42,131 bases of DNA, from the NCBI GenBank assembly GCA_036382395.1, contig DASVHW010000109.1:1-42131 (forward strand). Direction: 5' to 3'. The DNA comes from Candidatus Binatia bacterium (GTDB lineage Bacteria > Desulfobacterota > Binatia > HRBIN30). The notes under the pieces are model-generated. The model was not told the origin of the DNA. It made no database searches and saw only the letters and a program-made list of their open reading frames with translations. Below are positions 1 to 8,481 of the stretch, piece after piece; positions within the stretch are counted from its first letter, which is position 1; every line of letters begins with the position of its first letter. The translations under genes were made by a program, and so were the position numbers.

Positions 1-307
1 GCTCGTAGCCGGGAATAATCGTGCAGAGAGCGGCCAGCGCCACAAACAGGAAGAGCGTGCCCAGAAAGCCGATATACTTCTCCGGATGTTGGAGGCCGAC
101 TTCTTCGATTTGTTTCTCGATACCGGTGACGACGATTTCCAGCAGGTTCTGCCAGCTGGAACGTTTCAGATCCGTGGAGAGTTTGCGCGTGATCAGTTTT
201 GAACCGACGGCCAGCACGAGCATCAGTCCCCACGTGAACACAATGGTGCCGTTGAGTTTGAGAAACCCATGTTGCCAGAAGATCATCTCGTCGGGACTAA
301 GGCGCAT
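1..307 (-). CDS. atpB: N-type ATPase subunit a (AtpB), N-terminal part, cut by window edge
   Basis: This is the first 102 codons of the ATP synthase a subunit, the membrane stator half-channel for ions; the rest lies beyond position 1. The start ATG is at 307-305, preceded by a GGGAGG ribosome site about 8 bases upstream, and it overlaps the end of atpR by 11 bases. The product begins MRLSPDEMIFWQHGFLKLNG and has a first hydrophobic segment at about residues 21-35 and a second at about 82-98. The middle part (ending IEEVGLQHPEKYIGFLGTLF) is typical of the region before helix 2 of bacterial a subunits. Assignment to the N-ATPase type comes from the preceding gene order D-C-Q-R, which is characteristic of that family. 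The catalytic arginine helix is outside the window. Confidence 0.88.
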   Translation of the reverse strand, partial: MRLSPDEMIFWQHGFLKLNGTIVFTWGLMLVLAVGSKLITRKLSTDLKRSSWQNLLEIVVTGIEKQIEEVGLQHPEKYIGFLGTLFLFVALAALCTIIPGYE

Positions 308-776
308 GACCAGCCTCCCTCGCCGGGGAACCGTGGTGTTCGAGCGGTTGGGCAGCACACGCCTCCGGCGTGTGGTTTTCGGCGCCACGCCGAAAACATA
401 GTCCCTCAGACTTTTCCGCACTGGAAAGTCCGGGAATAGCGGGTGACAAAAGTTCGGGCGCGACGCCCGAACTCGCACGCGGGACGCGTGCGCTCCCCAT
501 TCTAGTTTCGAAGTTTGAGGTCAGCCGCGTCACGATGAAACGCGCGACGATAAATCCCAGGAGACACAGCAGCAGCCGCTCCCAATGACGGCCCGAGACA
601 AAATAAAATCCAGCCAGGGCAATGCTCATCCGCAACAGCAAGCTGCCGAAGAACCACAGCGCCGGCCGTTGGGATGAAGCGCCCTTGCGAATCGTCCACC
701 AAAGGCCGCCGAAGAAGAGCGCGCCGAGAAGAACACCTGCGCCCCCCGCCAGCACCAGTACCAAGGCTTCAGCCAT
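297..776 (-). CDS. atpR: N-ATPase subunit AtpR with a repeat-derived C-terminal tail
   Basis: AtpR is a small membrane protein found only in N-ATPase operons and thought to act next to the c ring. The ATG at 776 is chosen because an AGGAGG site lies 6 bases upstream; the in-frame ATG at 782 directly abuts that site. Residues 1-95 or so look like a normal AtpR, with three hydrophobic segments (starting MAEALVLVLAGGAGVLLGAL) and a basic stretch after the first one. The remaining roughly 60 residues, from about GSARVPRASSGVAPELL onward, are encoded by a hairpin-rich repeat and are not expected in this family, whose members are usually near 100 residues. The gene overlaps atpQ by 8 bases. The tail may be tolerated or may be trimmed; I cannot tell which. 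Confidence 0.82.
   Translation of the reverse strand: MAEALVLVLAGGAGVLLGALFFGGLWWTIRKGASSQRPALWFFGSLLLRMSIALAGFYFVSGRHWERLLLCLLGFIVARFIVTRLTSNFETRMGSARVPRASSGVAPELLSPAIPGLSSAEKSEGLCFRRGAENHTPEACAAQPLEHHGSPAREAGHAP
356..492. repeat. Four triloop hairpins forming an interspersed repeat inside the end of atpR
   Basis: Four perfect short hairpins, each with a 3-base loop, lie in tandem: 356-374 (8-bp stem), 375-397 (10-bp stem, loop CCA), 451-473 (10-bp stem, loop CGA) and 474-492 (8-bp stem, loop GGA). Between them, 409-430 forms a bulged stem. The element is read in frame by atpR and gives the peptide SARVPRASSGVAPELL. I recall similar GSARVPRA peptides as an interspersed repeat in Verrucomicrobia-like genomes; that link is from memory and has not been searched. 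No second copy was seen in this window. Confidence 0.8.
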
Positions 777-1093
777 GGTCATCCTCCTGCTCGTCTCGCA
801 TGGCCTTGTCTTCCTTGGCGACCCAATGCCACGCATTGATACAGCCGATCGCCAGCCCGGCAACCAATAGCGCCAGCGTCCAGGAATGGGTGCCCGGATG
901 GTGTTTGTCCAACCAGATACCGAGCGCGGCGCCGAGCAGCGTCGGAACGACCACCGACCAGCCGATCAGCCCCATCATGCCCAAGCCGAACCAGACGCCC
1001 GGCGTGGATTTACGCGCCTTGAGCTTGCGAGCCGCTTTCGCGCCGACCTGGGCGGCTAAGGTCGGCTCGTTCTTCGCAGTTTTCTTTGGCTCG

Positions 1094-1101
<8 letters not shown>
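769..1101 (-). CDS. atpQ: N-ATPase subunit AtpQ (AtpI-like)
   Basis: This 110-residue protein has a charged, Lys/Ala-rich N-terminus (about residues 1-32) and two hydrophobic segments (about 36-64 and 73-92). The first contains the LGAALGIWLDKH stretch typical of AtpI-like ATPase assembly proteins. AtpI-like proteins help assemble the c ring and have been linked to magnesium or ion supply; AtpQ is the N-ATPase version. The ATG at 1101 overlaps the atpC stop by 8 bases, and the end overlaps atpR, so it is translationally coupled in the operon. Position between atpC and atpR is the diagnostic evidence. Confidence 0.85.
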
Positions 1102-2898
<1,797 letters not shown>

Positions 2899-2942
2899 TT
2901 AATTTAGTTACACACGTCTTTTCCCGCCAGCGCTTTCTCTTT

Positions 2943-3701
2943 CTACGTTCCGTCCCGACTCCACTTCCAGTTTGTCAGTGCCCTGGTACCCCACATGGGT
3001 GAGGGTGGGGGCTGACGCGTACGCGGACACTCTCTTGGCTGCGTCTGATAGTCTGTAAGTCCAGGGTTGTTTCTGGGTGGCACCCTAATCTGTGGGGCGC
3101 GCGCACGCAGGGTCGTCATCACCCGAACGAGGAGTAGCGCGCCCAGCACGGCGCCGTAGGTTGCGGGCTCGCTGATGTCCTTCTTCACGCGCCAGATGAA
3201 GTGCAGCACACCAAGCGTCGGCGCAACGTACGCGAGCCGATGGCGCAGCTTACAACGCGCGAAGCCCATGCGTTTCACGGCGCCGTTGGTCGACGTGACG
3301 GCGAGTGGAATGAGGAGAACGAACGCCGCGAAACCGACGAAGATCAACTTGCGCTTGGTCACGTCAGCCCATATCGCTGGCCAGTCGAAGGTCTGATCCA
3401 GCCCGGTGTACGTGCTGACGTGCAGCGCCGCGTAGAAGAATGCGAACAGGCCAAGCATGCGGCGCAGTCGAAGCGGCCAGGTCCAGCCGAAGAGCGTCTT
3501 GAGCGGCGTACACGCAAGCGCAGCGACTAGGAAAATGAGGGCGACCAGACCCAATTGATTGAGTGCCTGCTCCGTCGGGTTTGCGCCCAGCTCTCCGCTC
3601 AGTCCGCGCAGGACGATGGCGGCAATCGGCGTGAGCGAACCCATGAAAACTGCTGGCTTCAGCCACGGCAGCGGCCCCGAGCGTTTTCCCGTTTGTTGCA
3701 T
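2943..3701 (-). CDS. msrQ: MsrQ, heme-binding membrane subunit of periplasmic methionine sulfoxide reductase
   Basis: MsrQ passes electrons from the quinone or flavin pool to MsrP, which repairs oxidized methionines in periplasmic proteins. The start ATG at 3701 lies 2 bases after the msrP stop. About six hydrophobic helices are visible between residues 13 and 210, and the His-containing stretches AALHVSTYTGLDQTF and LRHRLAYVAPTLGVLHFIW carry the likely heme ligands of the family. The core looks complete by about residue 210. The last 40 or so residues, rich in Pro, Arg and Trp and ending TNWKWSRDGT, are unlike the family and probably reflect read-through into former intergenic DNA. Confidence 0.9.
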   Translation of the reverse strand: MQQTGKRSGPLPWLKPAVFMGSLTPIAAIVLRGLSGELGANPTEQALNQLGLVALIFLVAALACTPLKTLFGWTWPLRLRRMLGLFAFFYAALHVSTYTGLDQTFDWPAIWADVTKRKLIFVGFAAFVLLIPLAVTSTNGAVKRMGFARCKLRHRLAYVAPTLGVLHFIWRVKKDISEPATYGAVLGALLLVRVMTTLRARAPQIRVPPRNNPGLTDYQTQPRECPRTRQPPPSPMWGTRALTNWKWSRDGT

Positions 3702-3703
3702 TG

Positions 3704-4696
3704 CTAGAAGTAGCCCCGCAGGTCCATGCCGCTGTACAAGCTCGCAACCTGCTCGGCGTAGCCGTTGAACGGCAGCGTCGGACGCCGGCGCAATTCGCCA
3801 ATGCGGCGCTGGCTCGCCTGACTCCAACGCGGATGATCGACTGCCGGATTGACGTTCGCGTAGAAGCCGTACTCCTGCGGCGCGGCAAGATTCCAAGTCG
3901 TCGGCGGTTGCTGCTCAGTCAGGCGAATGTTGACGATCGATTTGATGCCCTTGAAGCCGTACTTCCACGGCACGACCAGACGCAGCGGCGCACCGTTCTG
4001 GTTCGGAAGGACCTTGCCGTATAAGCCCGTGGCCATCATCGTGAGCGGATGCATCGCCTCGTCGATCCGCAGGCCTTCCACATACGGCCAATCGAGCACC
4101 CGACTTCGTTGCGCCGGCATCTGCTCGGAGTCGAGCAGTGAGGTGAAGGCGACGTACTTTGCCCGCGAAGTCGGCCCGGCGCGTTTAATGAGCGCATTCA
4201 GCGGAAAGCCGACCCAGGGTATGACCATCGACCACGCCTCAACGCAGCGCATGCGATACACGCGTTCTTCGAGCGGGAACCACGTGAGGAGCTGGTCAAT
4301 GTCGGTCACGAGCGGTTTGTGTACTTCTCCTACGACGCGGAGGGTCCACGGATGTGGCTTCAAGGTATGCGCGTAGGCGGCCGGATCGCTTTTGTCCGTG
4401 CCGAACTCGTAGAAATTGTTGTACGAGGTGACAGCCTCCTCAGGAGTCGTCGGCTCGTCGCTGCGGTAGAGGCCGCGATTCGCGATCGTGAACGCACTTG
4501 CGGGTGCGTTCACCGCGTTCGCTGGGCGCCGGCGCTCGCTCGCTCGGCCGCCCTTCATCAACCACAGCAAGCTTCCGCCGACACCGGTGCTTGTCGCGGT
4601 GAACAACAGGGCGTTGCGGAGGAACTCGCGCCGGGGCAGATACCAGTGCTCCGGCGTGATCTCAGCAGTGGGAGGTATTTTGCCGAGCTTCTCCAT
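3704..4696 (-). CDS. msrP: MsrP, periplasmic molybdoenzyme methionine sulfoxide reductase
   Basis: This 330-residue catalytic subunit reduces methionine sulfoxide in periplasmic proteins using a mononuclear molybdopterin cofactor. A Tat signal is visible: the twin arginines at residues 22-23 lie in [12 protein letters not shown], followed by a hydrophobic stretch. The molybdenum-ligating Cys is at about 151 in [20 protein letters not shown], a nearly invariant family motif. The length matches E. coli YedY. The next gene is its membrane partner msrQ, so the pair is a complete two-gene unit. It is read on the same strand as the N-ATPase genes but separated from them by msrQ and a 71-base gap. 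Confidence 0.95.
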   Translation of the reverse strand: MEKLGKIPPTAEITPEHWYLPRREFLRNALLFTATSTGVGGSLLWLMKGGRASERRRPANAVNAPASAFTIANRGLYRSDEPTTPEEAVTSYNNFYEFGTDKSDPAAYAHTLKPHPWTLRVVGEVHKPLVTDIDQLLTWFPLEERVYRMRCVEAWSMVIPWVGFPLNALIKRAGPTSRAKYVAFTSLLDSEQMPAQRSRVLDWPYVEGLRIDEAMHPLTMMATGLYGKVLPNQNGAPLRLVVPWKYGFKGIKSIVNIRLTEQQPPTTWNLAAPQEYGFYANVNPAVDHPRWSQASQRRIGELRRRPTLPFNGYAEQVASLYSGMDLRGYF

Positions 4697-4791
4697 CTCT
4701 CATCTGATGATGCGCAAGCTCCGAGGGTTTCGTCGCCGCGCCGGCTGCTTCAGATTTTCCGTGCCGCGAGCCGAGCGCATTGCTATCTGAA

Positions 4792-5049
4792 CTACGTTTT
4801 CGAGGCTCGGTTGGCGGCGCAGTCCCCGCTGGTGGTGTCGCCCACCGCATTCACGTTGGCGATTGCCTCCCGCAGCGTGCACGTCGCATCACCGGCTGTC
4901 GTATTGTCCGCAGTGCTGCTTACGGTGATAGTCGCGGCCCTCGCAGAGCACGGTACCAGCGCCATCTCAATCGTGGTGCCCAGCGCCACCGCGGTGCCGA
5001 GGCTTGCCCTTGTGCGCCCAGTCACCATTCGACCGAGCTTTCTTAGCAT
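4792..5049 (-). pseudogene. Truncated CSLREA-domain secreted protein
   Basis: This 85-residue reading frame begins MLRKLGRMVTGRTRASLGTA, has a plausible signal peptide to about residue 38 (ending CSARA), and then the stretch ATITVSSTADNTTAGD followed by TCTLREAIANVNA. This matches the N-terminal CSLREA motif of large bacterial surface proteins with parallel beta-helix repeats. Those proteins normally run to hundreds of residues; here the frame stops after NRASKT, so only the N-terminal marker remains. I see no continuation in nearby minus-strand frames. It is most likely a decayed or deletion-truncated gene. Confidence 0.6.
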
Positions 5050-5594
5050 TTTTCAGATGGCTGAACTATGAGTGCCAGGTGAGTGTCCAGAAAAGGGGCC
5101 TGTGTCTGTATTCGAGGGGCGTGCCGTGCCGCCGGCAAATCCCATAACCCTACCACTATGGGATTGGACCGGCGGCGATCCCGCCATGACGAAGCGAGTC
5201 GTTCAGGCGGCGGCGTGTGCGCCTGCGGCAGCCCGCTGCGGCGCAAGCGGCCTGAGCGTCAGCATCCCTCGCTACTTCAGCTCCGACGACACTCTTCGTG
5301 CCACACTCTGCTGCGTGGCCAGGTGGTGTTCACCACACGCTTAGCTGCCTCTTCTGTTGCACCTCTGTGGGGCAGCTGCTAATGTCTAGTTCACACTGAC
5401 TGTCCGGCGCGAGAATCCCCCCTCGTTTGAAGGCCTCTGAGAGTCCGCACCCCACATTCAGGAAAACATGGCGATGGCAACCGGTGCCGTTGGCCGTGAG
5501 GTGCACCGCAAGTCGGTTGCGCCGGGGTCTGGCACACACCGGGCCCAACGTCAACGTGGTCGCTGCGGCGGCCCAAACAGAGGGAGTTCATGCA
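5050..5594. other. Gene-free stretch between CSLREA remnant and RRM gene
   Basis: No frame in this 545-base stretch has recognisable protein features. It contains the interrupted hairpin at 5128-5176, a weaker 7-bp inverted repeat (5343-5349 with 5371-5377), and, at its right end, the leader of the RRM gene with an AGGGAG ribosome site at 5581-5586. The leader is GC-rich and may be structured. Confidence 0.5.
5128..5176. repeat. Interrupted two-part hairpin
   Basis: An outer 8-bp stem (5128-5135 with 5169-5176) and an inner 9-bp stem (AATCCCATA at 5138-5146 with its complement at 5157-5165) are separated by a small internal loop and close on a 10-base loop. There is no T-run after it, so it is not a classic intrinsic terminator. 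It lies in gene-free DNA beside a truncated gene and could be a recombination scar, an attachment-like site or a fold in an RNA. Confidence 0.6.
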
Positions 5595-5924
5595 ATGGGT
5601 AAGAAACTGTACGTAGGCAACCTGGCCTTCGGCGTCAGCGACAAGGATCTGGAGGAGCTGTTCGCGCAGGCCGGCGTGTGCGAGTCTGCCGCGGTCATCA
5701 CCGATCGCGCCACGGGTCAGTCCCGAGGCTTTGGTTTCGTCGAAATGGGTTCGAACGCCGATGCGCAGAAGGCGATCCAACAGTTTGACGGGCAGGAGTT
5801 CAAGGGCCGCGCCCTGAAGGTCAACGAAGCGCGAGACCGCGAAGGCGGCGGTGGAGGCGGTGGGGGCGGTGGGGGCGGTGGCGGCCGCGGCGGCCGCGGC
5901 GGTGGGTTCAACCGGCGCTACTAA
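5595..5924 (+). CDS. Glycine-rich RRM-type RNA-binding protein
   Basis: This 109-residue cytoplasmic protein has one RNA recognition motif (about residues 4-80) and a Gly/Arg tail. RNP2 is LYVGNL at 5-10 and RNP1 is RGFGFVEM at 44-51, with the aromatic residues that stack on RNA bases. The tail from about 84 is nearly pure glycine with RGG repeats, a feature of cold-induced RNA-binding proteins in cyanobacteria and many proteobacteria. The ATG at 5595 is used because an AGGGAG site lies 8 bases upstream; another ATG at 5590 is out of frame. A DEAD-box helicase follows in the same direction, which fits a cold or RNA-structure stress role (inference). Confidence 0.93.
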   Translation: MGKKLYVGNLAFGVSDKDLEELFAQAGVCESAAVITDRATGQSRGFGFVEMGSNADAQKAIQQFDGQEFKGRALKVNEARDREGGGGGGGGGGGGGGRGGRGGGFNRRY

Positions 5925-5939
5925 TCGCATCCGATGCGC

Positions 5940-5997
5940 CCGCCGTAGGCGCGTGCAGACGCGACCACGGTCGCTGGAATTGCGCAGCCTACGGCGG
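5940..5997. repeat. 11-bp inverted repeat after the RRM gene, possible terminator or leader fold
   Basis: The arms 5940-5950 and 5987-5997 (around CGCCGTAGGC) pair perfectly over 11 bp across a 36-base loop, and the loop itself holds a small hairpin (GCGACC with GGTCGC). A further 5-bp hairpin lies at 5926-5938, immediately after the RRM stop codon. No T-run follows, so it may be a stabilizing 3' structure or the 5' leader of the next gene rather than a strong terminator. Confidence 0.55.
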
Positions 5998-6035
5998 CGC
6001 GCCCGTGTATTCCACGGGATCTGAGGGGAGAACAG

Positions 6036-6389
6036 ATGTCATTCGACAACTTGCCCGCTTCAAAGCCGGCTCCGCGGCGCACCAAGAAAGAACCGGTCTT
6101 CTGCGTGGGCTGGCGCGCCTACGTCAACTGGCCACAGCCCGCCGGGCAGCCGTCCGTTCCGGTGCCGTTGACCGATGCGAGCGGCAAGCAGATTGCCAAC
6201 GATCTCGCCGACGGCCAAGAGGTCGAGATACTTTCCTGGCGGCCCCGCGCGCGTGAAGGCTTGGCCTATCAGATCCGCAGGCTCATCGACAGCAGTGAAT
6301 GGTGGATCGCCGCCGTTTACCTGCGCCGGCTGCGTGAGGGACAGCCAGGTGCGGGTGCGGAAGGCCGGCTGCACGCCGAGGGCCGGTGA
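6036..6389 (+). CDS. Hypothetical protein, 117 aa
   Basis: The ATG at 6036 is preceded by a GGGGAG ribosome site about 7 bases upstream, and codon use is like its neighbours, so this is probably a real gene. It begins MSFDNLPASKPAPRRTKKEP and has a Trp-rich middle (VGWRAYVNWPQP; SSEWWIAAVYLRRLRE). There is no signal peptide or membrane segment. I do not recognise the family. The strong overlap with the next frame (4 bases) suggests the two are translated together, between the RRM and DEAD-box genes. Confidence 0.6.
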   Translation: MSFDNLPASKPAPRRTKKEPVFCVGWRAYVNWPQPAGQPSVPVPLTDASGKQIANDLADGQEVEILSWRPRAREGLAYQIRRLIDSSEWWIAAVYLRRLREGQPGAGAEGRLHAEGR

Positions 6390-6805
6390 CCATGGAGCGA
6401 CCGATGGACGCTTCGCCCCGTCTGCATCTACGCCGTGAACTTGAGGCGCATTTGACGCAGCTCGGATACTCCAGCGTGCGCGCCAGGCGTGCGAAGACAG
6501 CCGAGCCCGAAATCGTGCGCGTGAGCCCGGTGCGCGGTCGCATCGCCTACGGCGAAACCGTGCTGCGCAGCGACCTGCGCCGCCGACAGTGCCACGAGCG
6601 ATTGCTCTGCTTTTCGCAACGGCGGACGCGTCATCGCGGCACGATCCTGTTCTTCATCGGCGTGGCGGAAGCAGATCAGCGGGAGCTCGAAACTTTGCTG
6701 GAGCAGCTCGCAATTCGCAGCGCCCTGCGTGGCGGGCACGTGCACGTGCTGCCGATCGCAGAGCCAGAGGAGCCCCGGCGGCGGACGGCGTCGCGCGGGC
6801 AGTGA
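6386..6805 (+). CDS. Hypothetical protein, about 139 aa
   Basis: This frame starts with GTG at 6386, overlapping the previous stop as GTGA, with an in-frame ATG at 6392. It is basic and mostly helical in its first half (RLHLRRELEAHLTQLGYSSV), and its second half contains TILFFIGVAEADQRELETLL, which could be the core beta-alpha unit of a small alpha/beta fold. No signal or membrane segment and no family recognised. Context suggests an accessory part of the RNA-handling cassette, but that is only position-based. Confidence 0.55.
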   Translation: MTMERPMDASPRLHLRRELEAHLTQLGYSSVRARRAKTAEPEIVRVSPVRGRIAYGETVLRSDLRRRQCHERLLCFSQRRTRHRGTILFFIGVAEADQRELETLLEQLAIRSALRGGHVHVLPIAEPEEPRRRTASRGQ

Positions 6806-6959
6806 CACTGACCACTTCCACGCACCACCGCCCGACAAGGCGGCAAGAGATGCCGGCCACCGGCACCACCTCCCATCCCATACGGTTCAATGCGCCTCCC
6901 GTTTGCATCAGGCGCCACAGCACAGAGGAAGGACATTCAATCTAGTGAATTCTGCAGAA

Positions 6960-8090
6960 ATGACGTTTCAACAATTTCAGCTCTCGCCGCCGATGCAGGC
7001 GGCCTTGCGGGCCGCTGGTTACCGGACACCAACCCCAATTCAAGCAGGGACCATTCCTGCGGCCTTGACCGGGCGCGACGTGATCGGCGCGGCGCAGACC
7101 GGCACCGGCAAGACCGCTGCGTTTCTCATCCCCCTGGTGGAACGCCTCAATGCCGCGCGTCGCGGCGGCCAGCCCGGCACCGCTTTGGTCTTGGCGCCGA
7201 CGCGTGAGCTCGCCGAACAAACGCATGGCTGGACTCAGCGCTTGGGCTGCGGTCTGCGCGCGACGCTGGTCGTCGGTGGTGTGGCCTACGGCCCCCAACT
7301 TGCGGCGTTTCGCAGCCGGCCCGCAATCATCATCGCGACACCGGGACGGCTCGTCGACCACCTGGAGCGCGGCACGGTGTCGTTGCGCGAAGTATGCATC
7401 CTGGTCCTCGACGAGGCCGATCGCATGCTCGACATGGGGTTCAAACCACAGCTCGATCGCATCATGCGGGTATTGCCGACACCGCGGCAGACGTTGCTGT
7501 TCTCGGCGACGCTTGCGCCCGAACTCGGTGCCTTGGCCCGGATGCACTTGCGTGATCCCATCCGCGTCGCTGTCGGCCCGCAGGCGGTACCGCCCAGCCG
7601 CACCGTTCAGGATGTGTACCTTGTCGAGCACCAGCACAAGACGCCGCTGCTGCTGTCGCTGATCGAGCGGGACGCAGGCAACGTCCTGGTGTTCGCGCGC
7701 ACCAAGCACCGAACCGATCGCCTGGCACGGACGGTGCACAACGCCGGCCACGCCGTGCAGCGCCTGCACTCCGATCGTTCCCAGTCGCAACGGCGCGAAG
7801 CCCTGGAAGGATTTCGCGCCGGCCGCTACCGTATCTTGATCGCTACCGACATCGCGGCGCGGGGCATCGACGTCGCCGGCATTGGGCGCGTCATCAACTA
7901 CGATCTGCCGCACACGGTCGAGGACTACGTGCATCGGGTCGGCCGTACCGCGCGCGCCGACGCCGATGGCCACGCATCGAGTTTCGCCGCACCGGAGGAA
8001 CGCGCACAGCTGCACGCCATCGAACGGCACATCGGTAGCTCGCTGCCGCGGCAGTCGCACGGTGCCGACCGCGCGGCGCTCCGGGCGTGA
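6960..8090 (+). CDS. DEAD-box ATP-dependent RNA helicase (RhlE-like)
   Basis: This 376-residue cytoplasmic enzyme unwinds RNA duplexes using ATP. Motifs in order: Q motif (TPIQ, Gln28), motif I AQTGTGKT (45-52), motif Ia PTRELAEQ, motif II DEAD (151-154), motif III SAT (FSATLAPE), motif V (ARGIDVAGIGRVINYD) and motif VI HRVGRTAR. The C-terminus is short, ending just after the second RecA-like domain, as in compact RhlE-type helicases. The ATG at 6960 fits the family N-terminus (MTFQQFQLSP); a GTG at 6945 sits closer to the purine-rich AGAGGAAGGA at about 6925 and is an alternative. Being next to an RRM protein suggests a shared cold or ribosome-assembly role. Confidence 0.94.
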   Translation: MTFQQFQLSPPMQAALRAAGYRTPTPIQAGTIPAALTGRDVIGAAQTGTGKTAAFLIPLVERLNAARRGGQPGTALVLAPTRELAEQTHGWTQRLGCGLRATLVVGGVAYGPQLAAFRSRPAIIIATPGRLVDHLERGTVSLREVCILVLDEADRMLDMGFKPQLDRIMRVLPTPRQTLLFSATLAPELGALARMHLRDPIRVAVGPQAVPPSRTVQDVYLVEHQHKTPLLLSLIERDAGNVLVFARTKHRTDRLARTVHNAGHAVQRLHSDRSQSQRREALEGFRAGRYRILIATDIAARGIDVAGIGRVINYDLPHTVEDYVHRVGRTARADADGHASSFAAPEERAQLHAIERHIGSSLPRQSHGADRAALRA

Positions 8091-8115
8091 AGTCGAACCT
8101 AAAAGGAGGTACAAC

Positions 8116-8481
8116 ATGCGCAAGGAAGAGGAGCCCGCCCGTTTCGGGCCAGGACACTGGGTGACGATGCGCGACACCGGCGAAAACGTCAAGGTTGAAT
8201 CCTGGTCCGCCATCGCCGCCGCCTATCGGGTGCGCTCCCGCAAAGGCGGGCTGCAGTTTGCCGGCCAAGACGAACTGGTGGAGATCTGCGTTCACCCGGA
8301 GGATCATCTCGGCAAGCATTGGAGCCGCTGCCCGGCCCCTGGGTGCGGAGCCCCACTCACTCCGGGGCTAGCGCTGTGCGAGCACTGTCACGCCCCGATA
8401 TGCACCTGCGGACGCTGCCGCTGCCCCCGCAAGCCGGCGCGCAAGCCAGCGCGTAAGAAGGCGGCGCCTAAAGCTCGGTGA
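8116..8481 (+). CDS. Small Cys-rich zinc-ribbon protein with basic tail
   Basis: The ATG at 8116 has a near-perfect ribosome site (AAAGGAGG) upstream. The 121-residue product has a possible SH3-like N-terminal part (about 10-60, containing WVTMRDTGENVKVESWS) and eight cysteines at about 72, 77, 88, 91, 96, 98, 101 and 103, enough to bind two metal ions. The tail (about 104-121) is a Lys/Arg/Ala/Pro run, typical of nucleic-acid binding. It follows the DEAD-box gene by 25 bases. I infer an RNA- or DNA-binding accessory; the exact family is not recognised. Confidence 0.75.
   Translation: MRKEEEPARFGPGHWVTMRDTGENVKVESWSAIAAAYRVRSRKGGLQFAGQDELVEICVHPEDHLGKHWSRCPAPGCGAPLTPGLALCEHCHAPICTCGRCRCPRKPARKPARKKAAPKAR

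Noticed and set aside
4319-5071. Long plus-strand frame of 250 codons opposite msrP and the CSLREA remnant
   Set aside because: It is the antisense of msrP for its first part, has no ribosome site or recognisable domain, and its composition follows the opposite gene.
5343-5377. 7-bp inverted repeat in the gap before the RRM gene
   Set aside because: Short stem with a 21-base loop and no T-run; expected by chance at this GC content.
6942-8213. Minus-strand frame of 423 codons opposite the DEAD-box gene
   Set aside because: Pure shadow of a highly conserved helicase gene in GC-rich DNA; no family features of its own.
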